A stretch of 64,000 nucleotides of DNA from Mycobacterium sp. DL (GCF_039729195.1 NZ_CP155796.1:1612001-1676000); one strand, 5' to 3'. Positions 16,512-25,572 are shown, numbered from the stretch's first letter. Notes: generated by a model from the letters alone, not told the origin. Program-made: numbers and translations.

Positions 16512-16955
16512 GTGACCGAACGTCGACTGCTGCTCGTCAACGGGCCGAACCTGAACCTGCTCGGCACCCGGCAACCCGAGGTGTACGGATCCACCACACT
16601 GGCGCAGATCGAGGCGAGGGTGGCGGAGCTGGCCGCCGCGTCGGGCCTGGACATTCGGGCCGTGCAGAGCAATCACGAAGGTGTGCTCATCGACGCGATC
16701 CACGACGCGCGCACCGACTGCGCGGGCATCGTGATCAACCCCGCCGCCTACAGCCACACCTCGGTGGCGATCGCCGATGCGCTGCGCTCGGTGGAGCTAC
16801 CGGTCGCCGAGGTGCATCTGAGCAACATCCACGCCCGCGAAGAGTTCCGTCACCACTCGTACGTGTCCGCCGTCGCCGACATGGTGGTGGCCGGTGCCGG
16901 ACCGCTGGGCTATGAGATGGCGGTGCAGTACCTGGCCGGCAGGCTCTCGCAGTGA
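16512..16955 (+). CDS. aroQ: Type II 3-dehydroquinate dehydratase
   Basis: A 147-residue type II dehydroquinase. It shows [20 protein letters not shown] (catalytic Arg/Tyr loop), [25 protein letters not shown] and [17 protein letters not shown] (catalytic His). It interconverts 3-dehydroquinate and 3-dehydroshikimate. Its place beside qsuB, behind the TetR-controlled promoter, points to a catabolic QsuC role. Start GTG 16512. Whether it also serves aromatic amino acid synthesis depends on whether a second aroQ exists elsewhere. Confidence 0.93.
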   Translation: MTERRLLLVNGPNLNLLGTRQPEVYGSTTLAQIEARVAELAAASGLDIRAVQSNHEGVLIDAIHDARTDCAGIVINPAAYSHTSVAIADALRSVELPVAEVHLSNIHAREEFRHHSYVSAVADMVVAGAGPLGYEMAVQYLAGRLSQ

Positions 16956-17347
16956 CTCCGATGCCCCGTGCGGTGCGCGTCGCCGGCACCATCGTCGCCC
17001 TGCAGGGGGGCCTGGCCCTGGTCACAGCCGTCGTGCTGACGTTCCGGGAGGCCTCGGGTCACCGGGAGGCCGGGATCAGCGGTTACGGCACCGCGGCTTG
17101 GTTCGTGATCATGGGAGCGGGCGTGCTGGCCGCAGGCTGGGCGCTGTGGACCGGTCGGCAGTGGGGCCGCGGCATCGCGGTGTTCGTCAACCTGCTGCTG
17201 CTGGGCGTCGCGTTCTACGTCTTCACCTCGGGGCAACTGGGGTACGCGGTGCTGGTCGCCGTGGTGTCGGTGGCCGTGCTCGCGCTGCTGTTCAACTCCT
17301 CGACGGTGAACTGGCTGACGCAGTCGTCGGCCGACGACGAGCGCTGA
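16952..17347 (+). CDS. Four-helix integral membrane protein, unknown function (Rv3217c-like position)
   Basis: A 131-residue protein with four predicted membrane helices ([71 protein letters not shown]) and a short charged tail. GTG 16952 overlaps the aroQ stop (GTGA). By gene order it corresponds to M. tuberculosis Rv3217c, so it marks where the core block resumes. It has become attached to the end of the catabolic operon. No function is known to me. Confidence 0.75.
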   Translation: MTPMPRAVRVAGTIVALQGGLALVTAVVLTFREASGHREAGISGYGTAAWFVIMGAGVLAAGWALWTGRQWGRGIAVFVNLLLLGVAFYVFTSGQLGYAVLVAVVSVAVLALLFNSSTVNWLTQSSADDER

Positions 17348-17365
17348 GGGGCGCGCGCACCGACC

Positions 17366-17848
17366 TCAGGACTCGCCCGCCAACTCCGCGAGTTGTGGTC
17401 CGGCCACCCGGTAGGTGATCCACTCGCTCTGCGGCCGGCCGCCGACATTGTCGTAGAGGGCGATCGCGTTGACGTTCCAGTCCAGCACCGCCCAACTCAG
17501 CCGGCTGTAGCCTTTGTCCACGCATTCGCGGGCCAGGGTGGCGAGCAACTTGCGGGCCAGGCCCCGCCTGCGGAATTGCGGACGCACGAACAGATCCTCG
17601 AGATAGATCCCGGCCACGCCGTCCCAGGTCGAGAAGTTGAGAAACCACAGCGCTGCTGCCGCCGCCGCGCCGTCGACCTCGACGAGGTGGCCGTGCACGA
17701 TCGGACGCTCGCCGAAAAGTGCGTCCCTCAACTGTGTCTCGGTCACCGTGCACTCGGCCGCGGCCTGCTCGAACTCGGCGAGTTCGTGGATCATCGCGGT
17801 CAGTTCGGCTTCGTCTCCCGCGCGCACCGCGCGGATGGTCTCGCTCAC
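17366..17848 (-). CDS. GNAT-family N-acetyltransferase
   Basis: A 160-residue GNAT protein of the spermidine/thialysine acetyltransferase-like subgroup. The acetyl-CoA loop is in EDLFVRPQFRRRGLARKLL (RRRGLA), and WNVNAIALYDNVGG is the usual C-terminal GNAT segment. GTG 17848 overlaps the stop of the isochorismate synthase gene (GTGA), so it is the distal partner in that operon. It matches Rv3216 by position. Substrate unknown. Confidence 0.88.
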   Translation of the reverse strand: MSETIRAVRAGDEAELTAMIHELAEFEQAAAECTVTETQLRDALFGERPIVHGHLVEVDGAAAAAALWFLNFSTWDGVAGIYLEDLFVRPQFRRRGLARKLLATLARECVDKGYSRLSWAVLDWNVNAIALYDNVGGRPQSEWITYRVAGPQLAELAGES

Positions 17849-18942
17849 GGTTGCACTCCCAACGCCGCCAGGATGGTTTTGAACTTGGTGGTGGTTTCCT
17901 CGACCTCGTCGTCGGGATCGGATTCGGCGACGATCCCGCCGCCGGAGTGCGCGTCGGCGGTGCGGCGGTCGGCCGACAGCTGCGCGCCCCGGATGGAGAC
18001 CACCCACCGGCCGTCGCCGCGCTGATCGCACCAGCCCACCGCCCCGGCGTAGAAGCCTCGGTCGCCCTCGATCTCGTCGATGAGCGCGGTGGCCTGTGCG
18101 GTGGGGGAGCCGCCGACAGCCGGGGTGGGATGCAGGGCAATCGCCAGATCCAAAGCAGTCGTTGATCTTTCGCGCAGAACCCCCGAGATCGGCGTGTAGA
18201 GGTGCCAGACCGCGGCGGTCTTGGTGAGCTGAGGTTGCTCGGCGATGTCCAAGTCGGTGCACAGGGGTTCGAGCGCGGCCCGCAGAGCGTCGACGACGAG
18301 TTGATGCTCATGGCGGTTCTTGGCCGATTCGGCGAGTGCGGCGCCACTGGCCTCGTCGGCCTCTGCATCGGGTAGCCGCGGTGCGGAACCGGCGAACGGG
18401 CGGCACAGCACCTGCTGTCCGCGACGGGCGACCAGCAGTTCGGGGCTGGCACCGATCAGCGCGGCGCCGGAGTACCCGTCACCGGCAGCTGACAGGTCCA
18501 CCAGGTAGGCACTGGCCTGTGCGTCGTTGGCGACCAGTCGCTGCAACACGCTTCGGGCGTCCAGCGGTCCGTCGGCGATCACCCGCAGCGCACGGGCCAG
18601 CACCACCTTGCGCAGATCACCGTTCGGGTCGCGAAGGCGCTGTAGGGCCGTGGCGACCCGGGCCCGGTGCTCGTCGGCGGGCGGGATCGTCTCGGCGATC
18701 CGCGCGCCGGCCAATTCGCGCGTCGGCCAGGCGGGCAGGGCATCGGTGAAACCGACTGTCTGCGGCCGGATCAACGCCGCCGGTCGTGAGATGTCAAAAG
18801 GCAAGGCGCCCACAATGATCGGCGCACTGTGGGAGGCCAGTGCGGCCCGCGCGTCGGCGATCCGCGGGAACGCCGTGTGCACGCCGTCGGCGACGATGAC
18901 ACCGTCCGGGCCGGTGAGAACGAACGTCGGTTCGCGGGTCAC
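17845..18942 (-). CDS. entC: Isochorismate synthase
   Basis: A 365-residue chorismate-utilising enzyme (EntC/MenF family) that turns chorismate into isochorismate for menaquinone and possibly salicylate. Seen are LRKVVLARAL (the general-base lysine region), PFAGSAPR, LHPTPAVGGSP and the C-terminal GFYAGAVGWCD with VSIRGAQL. Length is normal. Both neighbours overlap it by four bases, making a three-gene operon: phosphatase, entC, acetyltransferase. Position matches Rv3215. Confidence 0.92.
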   Translation of the reverse strand: MTREPTFVLTGPDGVIVADGVHTAFPRIADARAALASHSAPIIVGALPFDISRPAALIRPQTVGFTDALPAWPTRELAGARIAETIPPADEHRARVATALQRLRDPNGDLRKVVLARALRVIADGPLDARSVLQRLVANDAQASAYLVDLSAAGDGYSGAALIGASPELLVARRGQQVLCRPFAGSAPRLPDAEADEASGAALAESAKNRHEHQLVVDALRAALEPLCTDLDIAEQPQLTKTAAVWHLYTPISGVLRERSTTALDLAIALHPTPAVGGSPTAQATALIDEIEGDRGFYAGAVGWCDQRGDGRWVVSIRGAQLSADRRTADAHSGGGIVAESDPDDEVEETTTKFKTILAALGVQP

Positions 18943-19550
18943 GCCGGTGCGGCCGGATCGGGATGACCCGTCAGCGCCAGCGCACTGAGTTGGCGTACGC
19001 CGTGCTCGAAGCTGCAGATCGCGATCGACGCGGCCGGCATCGACACCCGGATGCCTTCGTAGACGGGTTGCTCGATCCAGCGGGTGATCAGCGCGCGGGA
19101 GAAATGGCCGTGCCCGACGAAGACCACGTCGCGGGACGCCATGTGTTGCAATGCCAGGTCGATCGCCCGGTCGGCCCGCTCGCAGACCTGCGCGGAGGTC
19201 TCACCGCCGGGACACCCGTGGGTCCACACCAGCCAGTTCGGCACGGTCTGGCGGATCTCGACGGTGGTGGTCCCCTCGTAGTCGCCGTAATCCCATTCGC
19301 TGATCAGCGGATCGACGTCGTCGACGCTCAGGCCCGCCAGCTCGGCGGTGGTCCTCGCGCGCTGCCGGGGGCTGCTGATCACGTACGGGTTGTCCAGGCG
19401 CAGCTGTTGGATCGTCTCCGCCGCCGCCGTCGCCTGTTCGCGGCCGCGGGGTGTGAGCTCGAGTTCGGTGCGGCTGGTGTGCTGACCTGACTTCGACCAC
19501 TCCGTTTCGCCGTGACGGAGCAGGATCAGCCGGTGCTGCAGTAGGCCCAC
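18939..19550 (-). CDS. gpm2: Histidine-phosphatase superfamily acid phosphatase (Rv3214/Gpm2-like)
   Basis: A 203-residue protein of the phosphoglycerate-mutase-like fold. LLRHGETEWS holds the phospho-accepting histidine and FVGHGHFSRA the second histidine; SPRQRARTTAEL and SEWDYGDYEG complete the site. The M. tuberculosis homologue was shown to be an acid phosphatase rather than a mutase. Start GTG 19550. An upstream extension to 19634 would overlap the divergent parA start and is not conserved. Confidence 0.9.
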   Translation of the reverse strand: MGLLQHRLILLRHGETEWSKSGQHTSRTELELTPRGREQATAAAETIQQLRLDNPYVISSPRQRARTTAELAGLSVDDVDPLISEWDYGDYEGTTTVEIRQTVPNWLVWTHGCPGGETSAQVCERADRAIDLALQHMASRDVVFVGHGHFSRALITRWIEQPVYEGIRVSMPAASIAICSFEHGVRQLSALALTGHPDPAAPA

Positions 19551-19608
19551 ACCCCCGATTGTGCCGCACGGCGCGTCACCACTTCCGCGCACATGACAGG
19601 ATGGTTCT

Positions 19609-20403
19609 GTGACGCGGGTACTTGCGGTCGCCAATCAAAAGGGCGGGGTCGCCAAAACGACGACGGTGGCGTCGCTGGGTGCGGCGATGGTCGAGCTGGG
19701 TAAGCGGGTGCTGCTCGTCGATCTGGATCCCCAGGGTTGCCTGACGTTTTCGCTCGGGCAGGATCCCGACAAGCTGGCCGTCTCGGTGCACGAGGTGCTG
19801 CTCGGTGACGTGGAGCCCGATACGGCGCTGGTCGAGACGTCGGAGGGAATGACGTTGATGCCCGCCAACATCGACCTGGCCGGCGCCGAGGCGATGCTGC
19901 TGATGCGCGCCGGTAGGGAGTACGCCCTCAAACGCGCGCTGGCCAAGGTCTCCGACGGCTTCGACGTGGTGATCATCGACTGCCCACCATCGCTGGGAGT
20001 GCTCACCCTCAACGGGCTGACCGCGGCGGACGCCGTGATCGTGCCGCTGCAGTGCGAGACGCTGGCCCACCGCGGGGTCGGTCAGTTCCTGCGGACCATC
20101 ACCGACGTCCAGCAGATCACCAACGCCGACCTGGCACTGCTCGGCGCACTGCCCACGCTGTACGACTCGCGAACCACCCACAGCCGCGACGTGCTGCTCG
20201 ACGTAGCCGACCGCTACAACCTTCCGGTGCTGTCGCCGCCGATCCCGCGGACCGTGCGGTTCGCCGAGGCAAGCGCCTCGGGCGCATCGGTGCTCAAGGG
20301 CCGTAAGAACAAGGGCGCGATGGCCTATCGGGAATTCGCGGGTTCGCTGCTCAAGCACTGGAAGAACGGCAAAGCGCTGCCGACGTTCACCCCCGACGTG
20401 TGA
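19609..20403 (+). CDS. ParA/Soj-family ATPase
   Basis: A 264-residue MinD/ParA ATPase. The deviant Walker A is QKGGVAKTTT at residues ~10-19, with VDLDPQGCL and IIDCPPSLG after it. No parB lies next to it and no parS was seen, so this is the orphan ParA paralogue found at this locus (Rv3213c), not the chromosomal parA of the oriC region. GTG 19609 is the start. Its role is not established; positioning of a protein or cell-cycle structure is plausible. Confidence 0.9.
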   Translation: MTRVLAVANQKGGVAKTTTVASLGAAMVELGKRVLLVDLDPQGCLTFSLGQDPDKLAVSVHEVLLGDVEPDTALVETSEGMTLMPANIDLAGAEAMLLMRAGREYALKRALAKVSDGFDVVIIDCPPSLGVLTLNGLTAADAVIVPLQCETLAHRGVGQFLRTITDVQQITNADLALLGALPTLYDSRTTHSRDVLLDVADRYNLPVLSPPIPRTVRFAEASASGASVLKGRKNKGAMAYREFAGSLLKHWKNGKALPTFTPDV

Positions 20404-20410
20404 TCGTCGT

Positions 20411-21622
20411 CTAACCGAGCCCCACCACTTCGTCGCCCCTCTGCTCCAACACCATGTCCCCGGCCACGGCGGGCACCACCGGTCCCGCCACCGGCGGGCG
20501 TTGCAACGGAATGTGGCGATCGCCCGCTCCGGTCGCCGGATCGAAGACGTCGTAGCCGCTGCTGACGGGCACCATCAGGCGCCCTGCCATCATCGTCGCC
20601 GGCCCCACAGGCGCGTCACCTCCCGCGGCTGCGACGGTGTATTTGTATTGAAAGTTGTTGGCGGAGAACACCATCACGCTGTTGCCTGTCCACCAGGTGA
20701 TCAGGTCACCCGGCCGTGACACGGTGGCGTCGGGGGACGGCGGTACGGGCACCACGGTGCTCGCGATCACCGCGCCGGTCTCGTCGACAACGTCCACCCG
20801 GGGCTTCGGCGTGGGAATGTACACCGCGGTCGTGGTATCCGTCACCGCCAGCACGCGCGCGCCGCTGCCGTCGCTGACGCCAGTCTGCTGCACATACTTC
20901 AGCTCGGGCGTGTCCTCCTCATCGGACGGGCGCAGCAGCGTCAGGCGCAGATCGGCCTGGCCGTCGCACGCCTCCAGCACCGACACCGCAACCGAACTCG
21001 CCGCGGCCGAGACCAGGCGGCACAGCGGGGTCGTCGGCGTGCCTGCCTTGATCGGCGCGTCGAGCGCGCCGTAACTCAGCATCCGCACCATGTCCGAGCG
21101 CCACAACTCCAGCCTGGTGTCTCCGGCCGACAGCACCGTCGTGCCATCGCCGGACAGCGTGACCTGCCGGTCGGAGTAGCTGGTACGGGTCGGGCCGCGC
21201 ATCCCGGTCTGAGCGTCCACGGTGCTGACCTGCCCGCAGCCGCGCACGTCGGGGTACACCGCGACGGCGTAGTTGTAGACCCAGGTGACCCCGCACAGAT
21301 CAAGATCCCGCGAGAAGCTCCAAAGGGTGTCACCGGTCGCCGGATCCCGGCCTTGCATGCCGCGTCCGGCGCCGGTCACCGCCGCGCCCGCGACCACCAG
21401 CGGTCGGCTGGTCGCGGGACTGGACGCGGTCCACCGTTGCTCGAGCGAGTCGGGCAACGCCGTCGCGGGTTTGAGGCTGGGGACCGGGGCGGCGGCGGGC
21501 CGGCTGATGGTGGCTCGCGCGTCGCTGGTCCACCAGACGACCGCCGCCACGAGCGCGACGACGCCTGCGATTGCGGCCGCCGCCACCAGATCCGCCCGAG
21601 TCCGTCGTTCGGGTTTGACCAT
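20411..21622 (-). CDS. Membrane-anchored beta-propeller-like protein, unknown function (Rv3212-like)
   Basis: A 403-residue protein with one N-terminal membrane helix (ADLVAAAAIAGVVALVAAVV, residues ~10-30), then an Ala/Pro linker and an extracytoplasmic domain. The repeats resemble PQQ-type propeller blades (GRDPATGDTLWSF, VDAQTGMRGP, FDPATGAGDR). Four cysteines may form disulphides outside the membrane. It is 17 bases upstream of the rhlE stop on the same strand, so it follows rhlE. It is present at the same place in M. tuberculosis. Function unknown. Confidence 0.8.
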   Translation of the reverse strand: MVKPERRTRADLVAAAAIAGVVALVAAVVWWTSDARATISRPAAAPVPSLKPATALPDSLEQRWTASSPATSRPLVVAGAAVTGAGRGMQGRDPATGDTLWSFSRDLDLCGVTWVYNYAVAVYPDVRGCGQVSTVDAQTGMRGPTRTSYSDRQVTLSGDGTTVLSAGDTRLELWRSDMVRMLSYGALDAPIKAGTPTTPLCRLVSAAASSVAVSVLEACDGQADLRLTLLRPSDEEDTPELKYVQQTGVSDGSGARVLAVTDTTTAVYIPTPKPRVDVVDETGAVIASTVVPVPPSPDATVSRPGDLITWWTGNSVMVFSANNFQYKYTVAAAGGDAPVGPATMMAGRLMVPVSSGYDVFDPATGAGDRHIPLQRPPVAGPVVPAVAGDMVLEQRGDEVVGLG

Positions 21623-21639
21623 CGCGGATGTGGTGTCGG

Positions 21640-23169
21640 TCAGTTGGTGCCTGTGGCCGCGGCCTTGTTGGGCCGACGCCGGCGACGACGTCGTCCCGAT
21701 CGTGCCGCGTCAGAACCCTCGGCGGCGGTGCCGTCGGTCTCCGTCGGCGAACCCTGTTCGGTGGCTTCGGGATGGCTGCTGCTGGGGGTCTGGCCGCCCC
21801 GGGTGCGCTGGCGCGTCCGGCTGCTGCGGCGGGCGGGCTTGTCCTCGCCGCCACTCTCGCCGGCACTGCGCCTGCCGGTCTCCTGCCGCGGTGCTTTCCG
21901 GGTGCTCGCCGACGCACGACTCCGGCCGACCGTGCCGGTGACATCGGTCGGGATGTTCATCTCTTCGAAGAAGTGCGGTGAGCTGGAGTAGGTCTCGGCG
22001 GGATCGGGGGTGTCCAGTCCCAGCGCCTTGTCGATCATCGTCCAGCGGGGCAGCTCGTCCCAGTCGACGAGGGTGACGGCGATGCCGGTCTTGCCCGCAC
22101 GCCCGGTGCGCCCGATGCGGTGCACGTAAGCCTGCTCGTCTTCGGGGATCTGGTAGTTGATGACGTGGGTGATGTCGTCGATGTCGATACCGCGGGCGGC
22201 GACATCCGTCGCGACGAGCACGTCGACGTCGCCGCTGCGGAAGGACTTCAGTGCCTTCTCGCGGGCGCCCTGGCCGAGATCGCCGTGGACGGCGTCGACC
22301 TTGAAGCCGCGTTCGGCGAGTTCGTCGCAGACCTTCTGGGCGGTGCGCTTGGTGCGGGTGAAGATCATCGTCGCGCCGCGGCCCTCGGCCTGCAGGATCC
22401 GGCTCACCATCTCGACCTTGTCGAGGGCGTGCGCGCGGTAGGCGAACTGCTCGGTGGATTCGTGGGTGGCCGAACCCTGAACACCCTCGGCGCGGATGTG
22501 CGTCGGCTGGTTCATGAACGTGCGGGCCAGCGTGATGATCGGGTCCGGCATGGTCGCCGAGAACAGCATCGCCTGGCGCTTGGCGGGGATCTGCTTGAGG
22601 ATCCGCTCGATGTCGGGCAGGAAGCCCAGGTCGAGCATCTCGTCGGCCTCGTCGAGAACCAGCGTCGACAGGCCCCCGAGCTGCAGGTGGCCCTGCTGTG
22701 CCAGGTCGAGCAGGCGGCCGGGGGTGCCGACGACGACGTCCGCGCCCTTCTGCAACGCCTCGACCTGCGGCTCGTACGGGCGCCCGCCGTAGATCGCCAC
22801 GACCGACAGCGGCCGGCTCGCGCCATCATGGTCGGCTTTGAGGTATTTCGACGCCTCGGTCAGGTCACCGAAGACCTGGATGCACAGCTCACGGGTGGGA
22901 ACGACGATCAGCGCGCGCGGGATGCCGCTCAGCGGGCGCTCGGTGTCGGTGGTGAGCCGGTGCAGCAGCGGCACGCCGAATGCGTAGGTCTTGCCCATGC
23001 CGGTGCGGGCCTGACCGATCAGGTCGTCGCCGGCCAGGGCCAGCGGCAGGGTCTGTTCCTGAATGGCGAAGGGATGTTCGATGCCGGATTCGGCCAGGGC
23101 GCGCACGATCTCCTCGCGCACTCCGAGCTGGGCGAACGACGGACTGGTGTGGGGGACTACAGGTGTCAT
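21640..23169 (-). CDS. rhlE: DEAD-box RNA helicase RhlE
   Basis: A 509-residue DEAD-box helicase. Motifs appear in order: Q motif region FAIQEQTLPL, motif I ARTGMGKT, PTREL, TPGRLLDLA, DEADEMLDLG, SAT, then ARGIDID and HRIGRTGRAGKTG. After ~residue 400 comes a basic, Arg/Ser-rich tail ending RRRRRRPNKA, typical of RNA-binding extensions. Such enzymes unwind short RNA duplexes in ribosome assembly, RNA decay and cold adaptation. ATG 23169 is preceded by a GAAAGG element inside a small palindrome (23173-23186). Confidence 0.93.
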   Translation of the reverse strand: MTPVVPHTSPSFAQLGVREEIVRALAESGIEHPFAIQEQTLPLALAGDDLIGQARTGMGKTYAFGVPLLHRLTTDTERPLSGIPRALIVVPTRELCIQVFGDLTEASKYLKADHDGASRPLSVVAIYGGRPYEPQVEALQKGADVVVGTPGRLLDLAQQGHLQLGGLSTLVLDEADEMLDLGFLPDIERILKQIPAKRQAMLFSATMPDPIITLARTFMNQPTHIRAEGVQGSATHESTEQFAYRAHALDKVEMVSRILQAEGRGATMIFTRTKRTAQKVCDELAERGFKVDAVHGDLGQGAREKALKSFRSGDVDVLVATDVAARGIDIDDITHVINYQIPEDEQAYVHRIGRTGRAGKTGIAVTLVDWDELPRWTMIDKALGLDTPDPAETYSSSPHFFEEMNIPTDVTGTVGRSRASASTRKAPRQETGRRSAGESGGEDKPARRSSRTRQRTRGGQTPSSSHPEATEQGSPTETDGTAAEGSDAARSGRRRRRRRPNKAAATGTN

Positions 23170-23430
23170 ACGGAAAGGAGCCTTTCACTGATTCCTCGTG
23201 GCGTTCACGCGCGCACGAGTTGTGAAGAGAACTCCGTCGGGCCCTGCGATGAGGAGGCGGGCCGCCTGCGTGCACGCACATTGTCGAGGTGCCTGCGGCG
23301 ATAACCAACCGACGTGACCTGGATCGATCTGTCGACATTCGCGCCGACACCGTCGCCCATGGTAGCCGGTGGGGTCGCCGTAGCGTTACCGCACTCGTCG
23401 GAGGCCCCCGGGCGCTCTACAGTTGAGACC

Positions 23431-24153
23431 ATGAATTCGACGCCGTCTGCGGCCGCTGGTCCTGCTCCCGCGGCGGAGCGGAGCGGACCTGCCGCGTCGG
23501 GTGTCTCCACCATCTCGTCCGACCATCCGGGCATCACCGAACTCTTCGCATTGCTGGCCTACGGCGAGGTCGCGGCGTTCTACCGCCTCACCGAGGAGGC
23601 GCGGATGGCGCCCAATCTGCGGGGCCGCATCAACATGGCCACCATGGCCGCCGCCGAGATGAACCACTACGAAGTGCTGCGCGACGCGATGGAACGCCGA
23701 GGCGTCGACGTCGTGCCCGCCATGACGAAGTACGCGTCGGCGCTGGAGAACTACCACCGCCTCACGACGCCCAGCACGTGGCTCGAGGCCCTGGTCAAGA
23801 CCTATGTGGGCGACGCCCTGGCGGCCGACTTCTATCTCGAGACGGCCGGCTCGATGCCCGACGAGGTCGCCGGCGTGGTGCGCTCCGTGCTCTCCGAGAC
23901 AGGTCACTCGCAGTTCGTGGTGGCCGAGGTCCGGGCCGCCGTGACGGCCAGTCAGCGTCAGCGCCACCGGTTGGCGCTGTGGTCGAGGCGGCTGCTGGGC
24001 GAGGCCATCACCCAGGCGCAGTACGTGCTCGCCGAGCACGACGAACTCGTCGACCTGGTGATGTCGGGCGGCGGCCTGTCGCAGATGACCGACTTCTTCG
24101 ATCACCTGCAACACACGCACAACACCCGGATGCAGGAGTTGGGACTGGCCTGA
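23431..24153 (+). CDS. Ferritin-like diiron protein, MiaE-like (Rv3210c position)
   Basis: A 240-residue helical protein. Two carboxylate-histidine motifs fit a diiron site: AAEMNHYE and SETGHSQF, plus an early glutamate in AYGEVAAFYRLTEEA. It belongs to the ferritin-like tRNA-hydroxylase-related family (PF13794 type), but true MiaE activity on tRNA is not shown for actinobacterial members. The first ~28 residues are a disordered Ala/Pro stretch. It is divergent from rhlE with ~260 bases between. Confidence 0.8.
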   Translation: MNSTPSAAAGPAPAAERSGPAASGVSTISSDHPGITELFALLAYGEVAAFYRLTEEARMAPNLRGRINMATMAAAEMNHYEVLRDAMERRGVDVVPAMTKYASALENYHRLTTPSTWLEALVKTYVGDALAADFYLETAGSMPDEVAGVVRSVLSETGHSQFVVAEVRAAVTASQRQRHRLALWSRRLLGEAITQAQYVLAEHDELVDLVMSGGGLSQMTDFFDHLQHTHNTRMQELGLA

Positions 24154-24162
24154 CCGGTTCGG

Positions 24163-24996
24163 TTACCGCGTGCAGTTGGTGATCATCGAGTTGCTGTTCT
24201 GCACGGCGATCAACGCGCCGTTTGCGTCGGCGATGCTGCAGTTGAGGCGACCGGCGACGCTGGTCGCGGTCACCGAACTGAGCGTCACACCGGGGTTGAG
24301 CACCACTGTCTTGGACCACGGCAGCGAAACGTTCACGTCGGTCACCAGAGCGCCCTGCTGGTCTGTGTAGATGACGGTCACCAGGTCGATGAGATTGCGG
24401 TCGCCGGTGACCCGATAGGTGACGGTGCCGGGGGCCGCCGCAGGAGCCGGCGGTGCGGCCTGGGCCGGTGGCAGCACCGGCGCCGGCGCCGGAGTGGGCG
24501 CCTCGGCGGTCGCACTGGGCGTCGGGGTGACTGTGGTGACGGTCTCGGCGGGCAGCGACGGCGCCGCGACGCGCGGTGCGGAGGTGGGTTCCGGCGCAGC
24601 GCTGGCCGTCGGCGCCGTGGACGTGTCGGACGCGACGGTCGCCGAGACCGAACCGCTGTCGCCGCCGCCCAGGATCAGGCTCGCGGCGATGACGGCGACG
24701 AACAGGACTGCGCCCGCCACCCCGGCGATCCACATCCAGCGGCGGTCGACACGTGCTTCGTCGATGTCGTAGTCGTCGTAGTCCTCGACCGGGCCGTATC
24801 CGTCGTAGCCGTCGTCGTAGCCGTCGTAGCCGTCGTAGCCGTCGTAGCCGTCGTAGGGCGGGAGGGCGTCGGTATCCAGATCGCCGTCATGGGCGGTGTC
24901 GTGACCGCCGCCGTAGCGCCTGCCCTCGCGGGGGCTGCGGATGCGCTCGGTCGGTGTCAGCGAATACGGTGATTGCGCGGTATATGGCCTGTTCAT
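24163..24996 (-). CDS. MmpS-like membrane-anchored protein with DGY repeats (Rv3209-like)
   Basis: A 277-residue protein in four parts. A cytosolic acidic/aromatic region holds tandem DGY units (residues ~47-67). One membrane helix follows (WMWIAGVAGAVLFVAVIAAS, ~87-108). Then come a Thr/Pro/Ala linker (~110-190) and a C-terminal extracytoplasmic domain with VTYRVTGDRNLIDLVTVIY and paired cysteines in LNCSIAD and ITNCTR, resembling the MmpS C-domain. No MmpL gene is adjacent. The Rv3209 homologue is likewise Thr/Pro-rich. Function unknown. Confidence 0.8.
   Translation of the reverse strand: MNRPYTAQSPYSLTPTERIRSPREGRRYGGGHDTAHDGDLDTDALPPYDGYDGYDGYDGYDDGYDGYGPVEDYDDYDIDEARVDRRWMWIAGVAGAVLFVAVIAASLILGGGDSGSVSATVASDTSTAPTASAAPEPTSAPRVAAPSLPAETVTTVTPTPSATAEAPTPAPAPVLPPAQAAPPAPAAAPGTVTYRVTGDRNLIDLVTVIYTDQQGALVTDVNVSLPWSKTVVLNPGVTLSSVTATSVAGRLNCSIADANGALIAVQNSNSMITNCTR
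24802..24855 (-). repeat. 9-bp coding tandem repeat
   Basis: Five units of GTCGTAGCC plus a partial sixth, with one extra GTC after the first unit. They encode the DGY repeats of the MmpS-like protein. Being in frame with a 9-base period, they can change copy number without breaking the gene. Confidence 0.9.
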
Positions 24997-25234
24997 CCAA
25001 CTGTCCCAGTCGTTTCCGTACGGTTCGACCTGATGCTAGCGAGACAGAAGTGACAGATGAGGTCAACTCGCGCGCTCCCCGGTCACGGTCGGGACTCGGT
25101 TCGGTCGCCCTCACGTTTCGGCGTCTCCGGGCGCCGTTTCGCTGACCGCGTACGTCCTGCGACGCCCCGGGGCGCCGGCGTCCATTAGCCTCCTGTTGAG
25201 ACGACGAGCTAGACGAACAGAAGGGTTTCTCACC

Positions 25235-25504
25235 GTGGAGGTCAAGATCGGTGTCACCGACAGCCCGCGCGAGCTGATTCTCAGCAGCGCGCAGACGCCG
25301 GCTGAAGTGGAGAAGTTGGTCACCGACGCACTGAGCGCCGAGACCGGCGTACTGAGCCTCACCGACGAGAAGGGCAGGCGCTTCCTCGTGCAGTCCGCGA
25401 AGATCGCCTACGTCGAGATCGGTGCCGCCGATTCGCGCAGAGTGGGATTCGGCGTGGGTGCGGTGGGCGCGGAAGTCACCAAGACCGCGAACACCGCGGG
25501 CTAG
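25235..25504 (+). CDS. DUF3107 family protein (TB9.4-like)
   Basis: An 89-residue small protein starting MEVKIGVTDSPREL, nearly identical in pattern to M. tuberculosis Rv3208A/TB9.4. It contains a conserved core FLVQSAKIAYVEIG and a Gly-rich end. GTG 25235 is taken as start with AAGGG 10-14 bases before it. No biochemical function is established. It faces a TetR gene across a hairpin. Confidence 0.92.
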   Translation: MEVKIGVTDSPRELILSSAQTPAEVEKLVTDALSAETGVLSLTDEKGRRFLVQSAKIAYVEIGAADSRRVGFGVGAVGAEVTKTANTAG

Positions 25505-25509
25505 TTTTT

Positions 25510-25572
25510 CGCCGAGACTGTATTCCGCGCGCGAAATCCCTTGTGAAAACCGCGCGGAATGCAGTCTCGGCG
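25510..25572. terminator. Long hairpin between convergent DUF3107 and TetR genes
   Basis: Arms 25510-25531 and 25551-25572 pair over 22 bases with one mismatch (a G-U wobble in RNA). The left arm follows a TTTTT run, which on the minus strand lies upstream of the hairpin rather than after it. Confidence 0.75.

Noticed and set aside
14706..16757. A 683-codon minus-strand ORF opposite qsuB and aroQ
   Set aside because: Shadow of two recognised enzymes; no domain and biased composition.
24796..24860. Tandem GTCGTAGCC units as a possible CRISPR or non-coding array
   Set aside because: No spacers; a 9-base in-frame period inside a coding region explains it.
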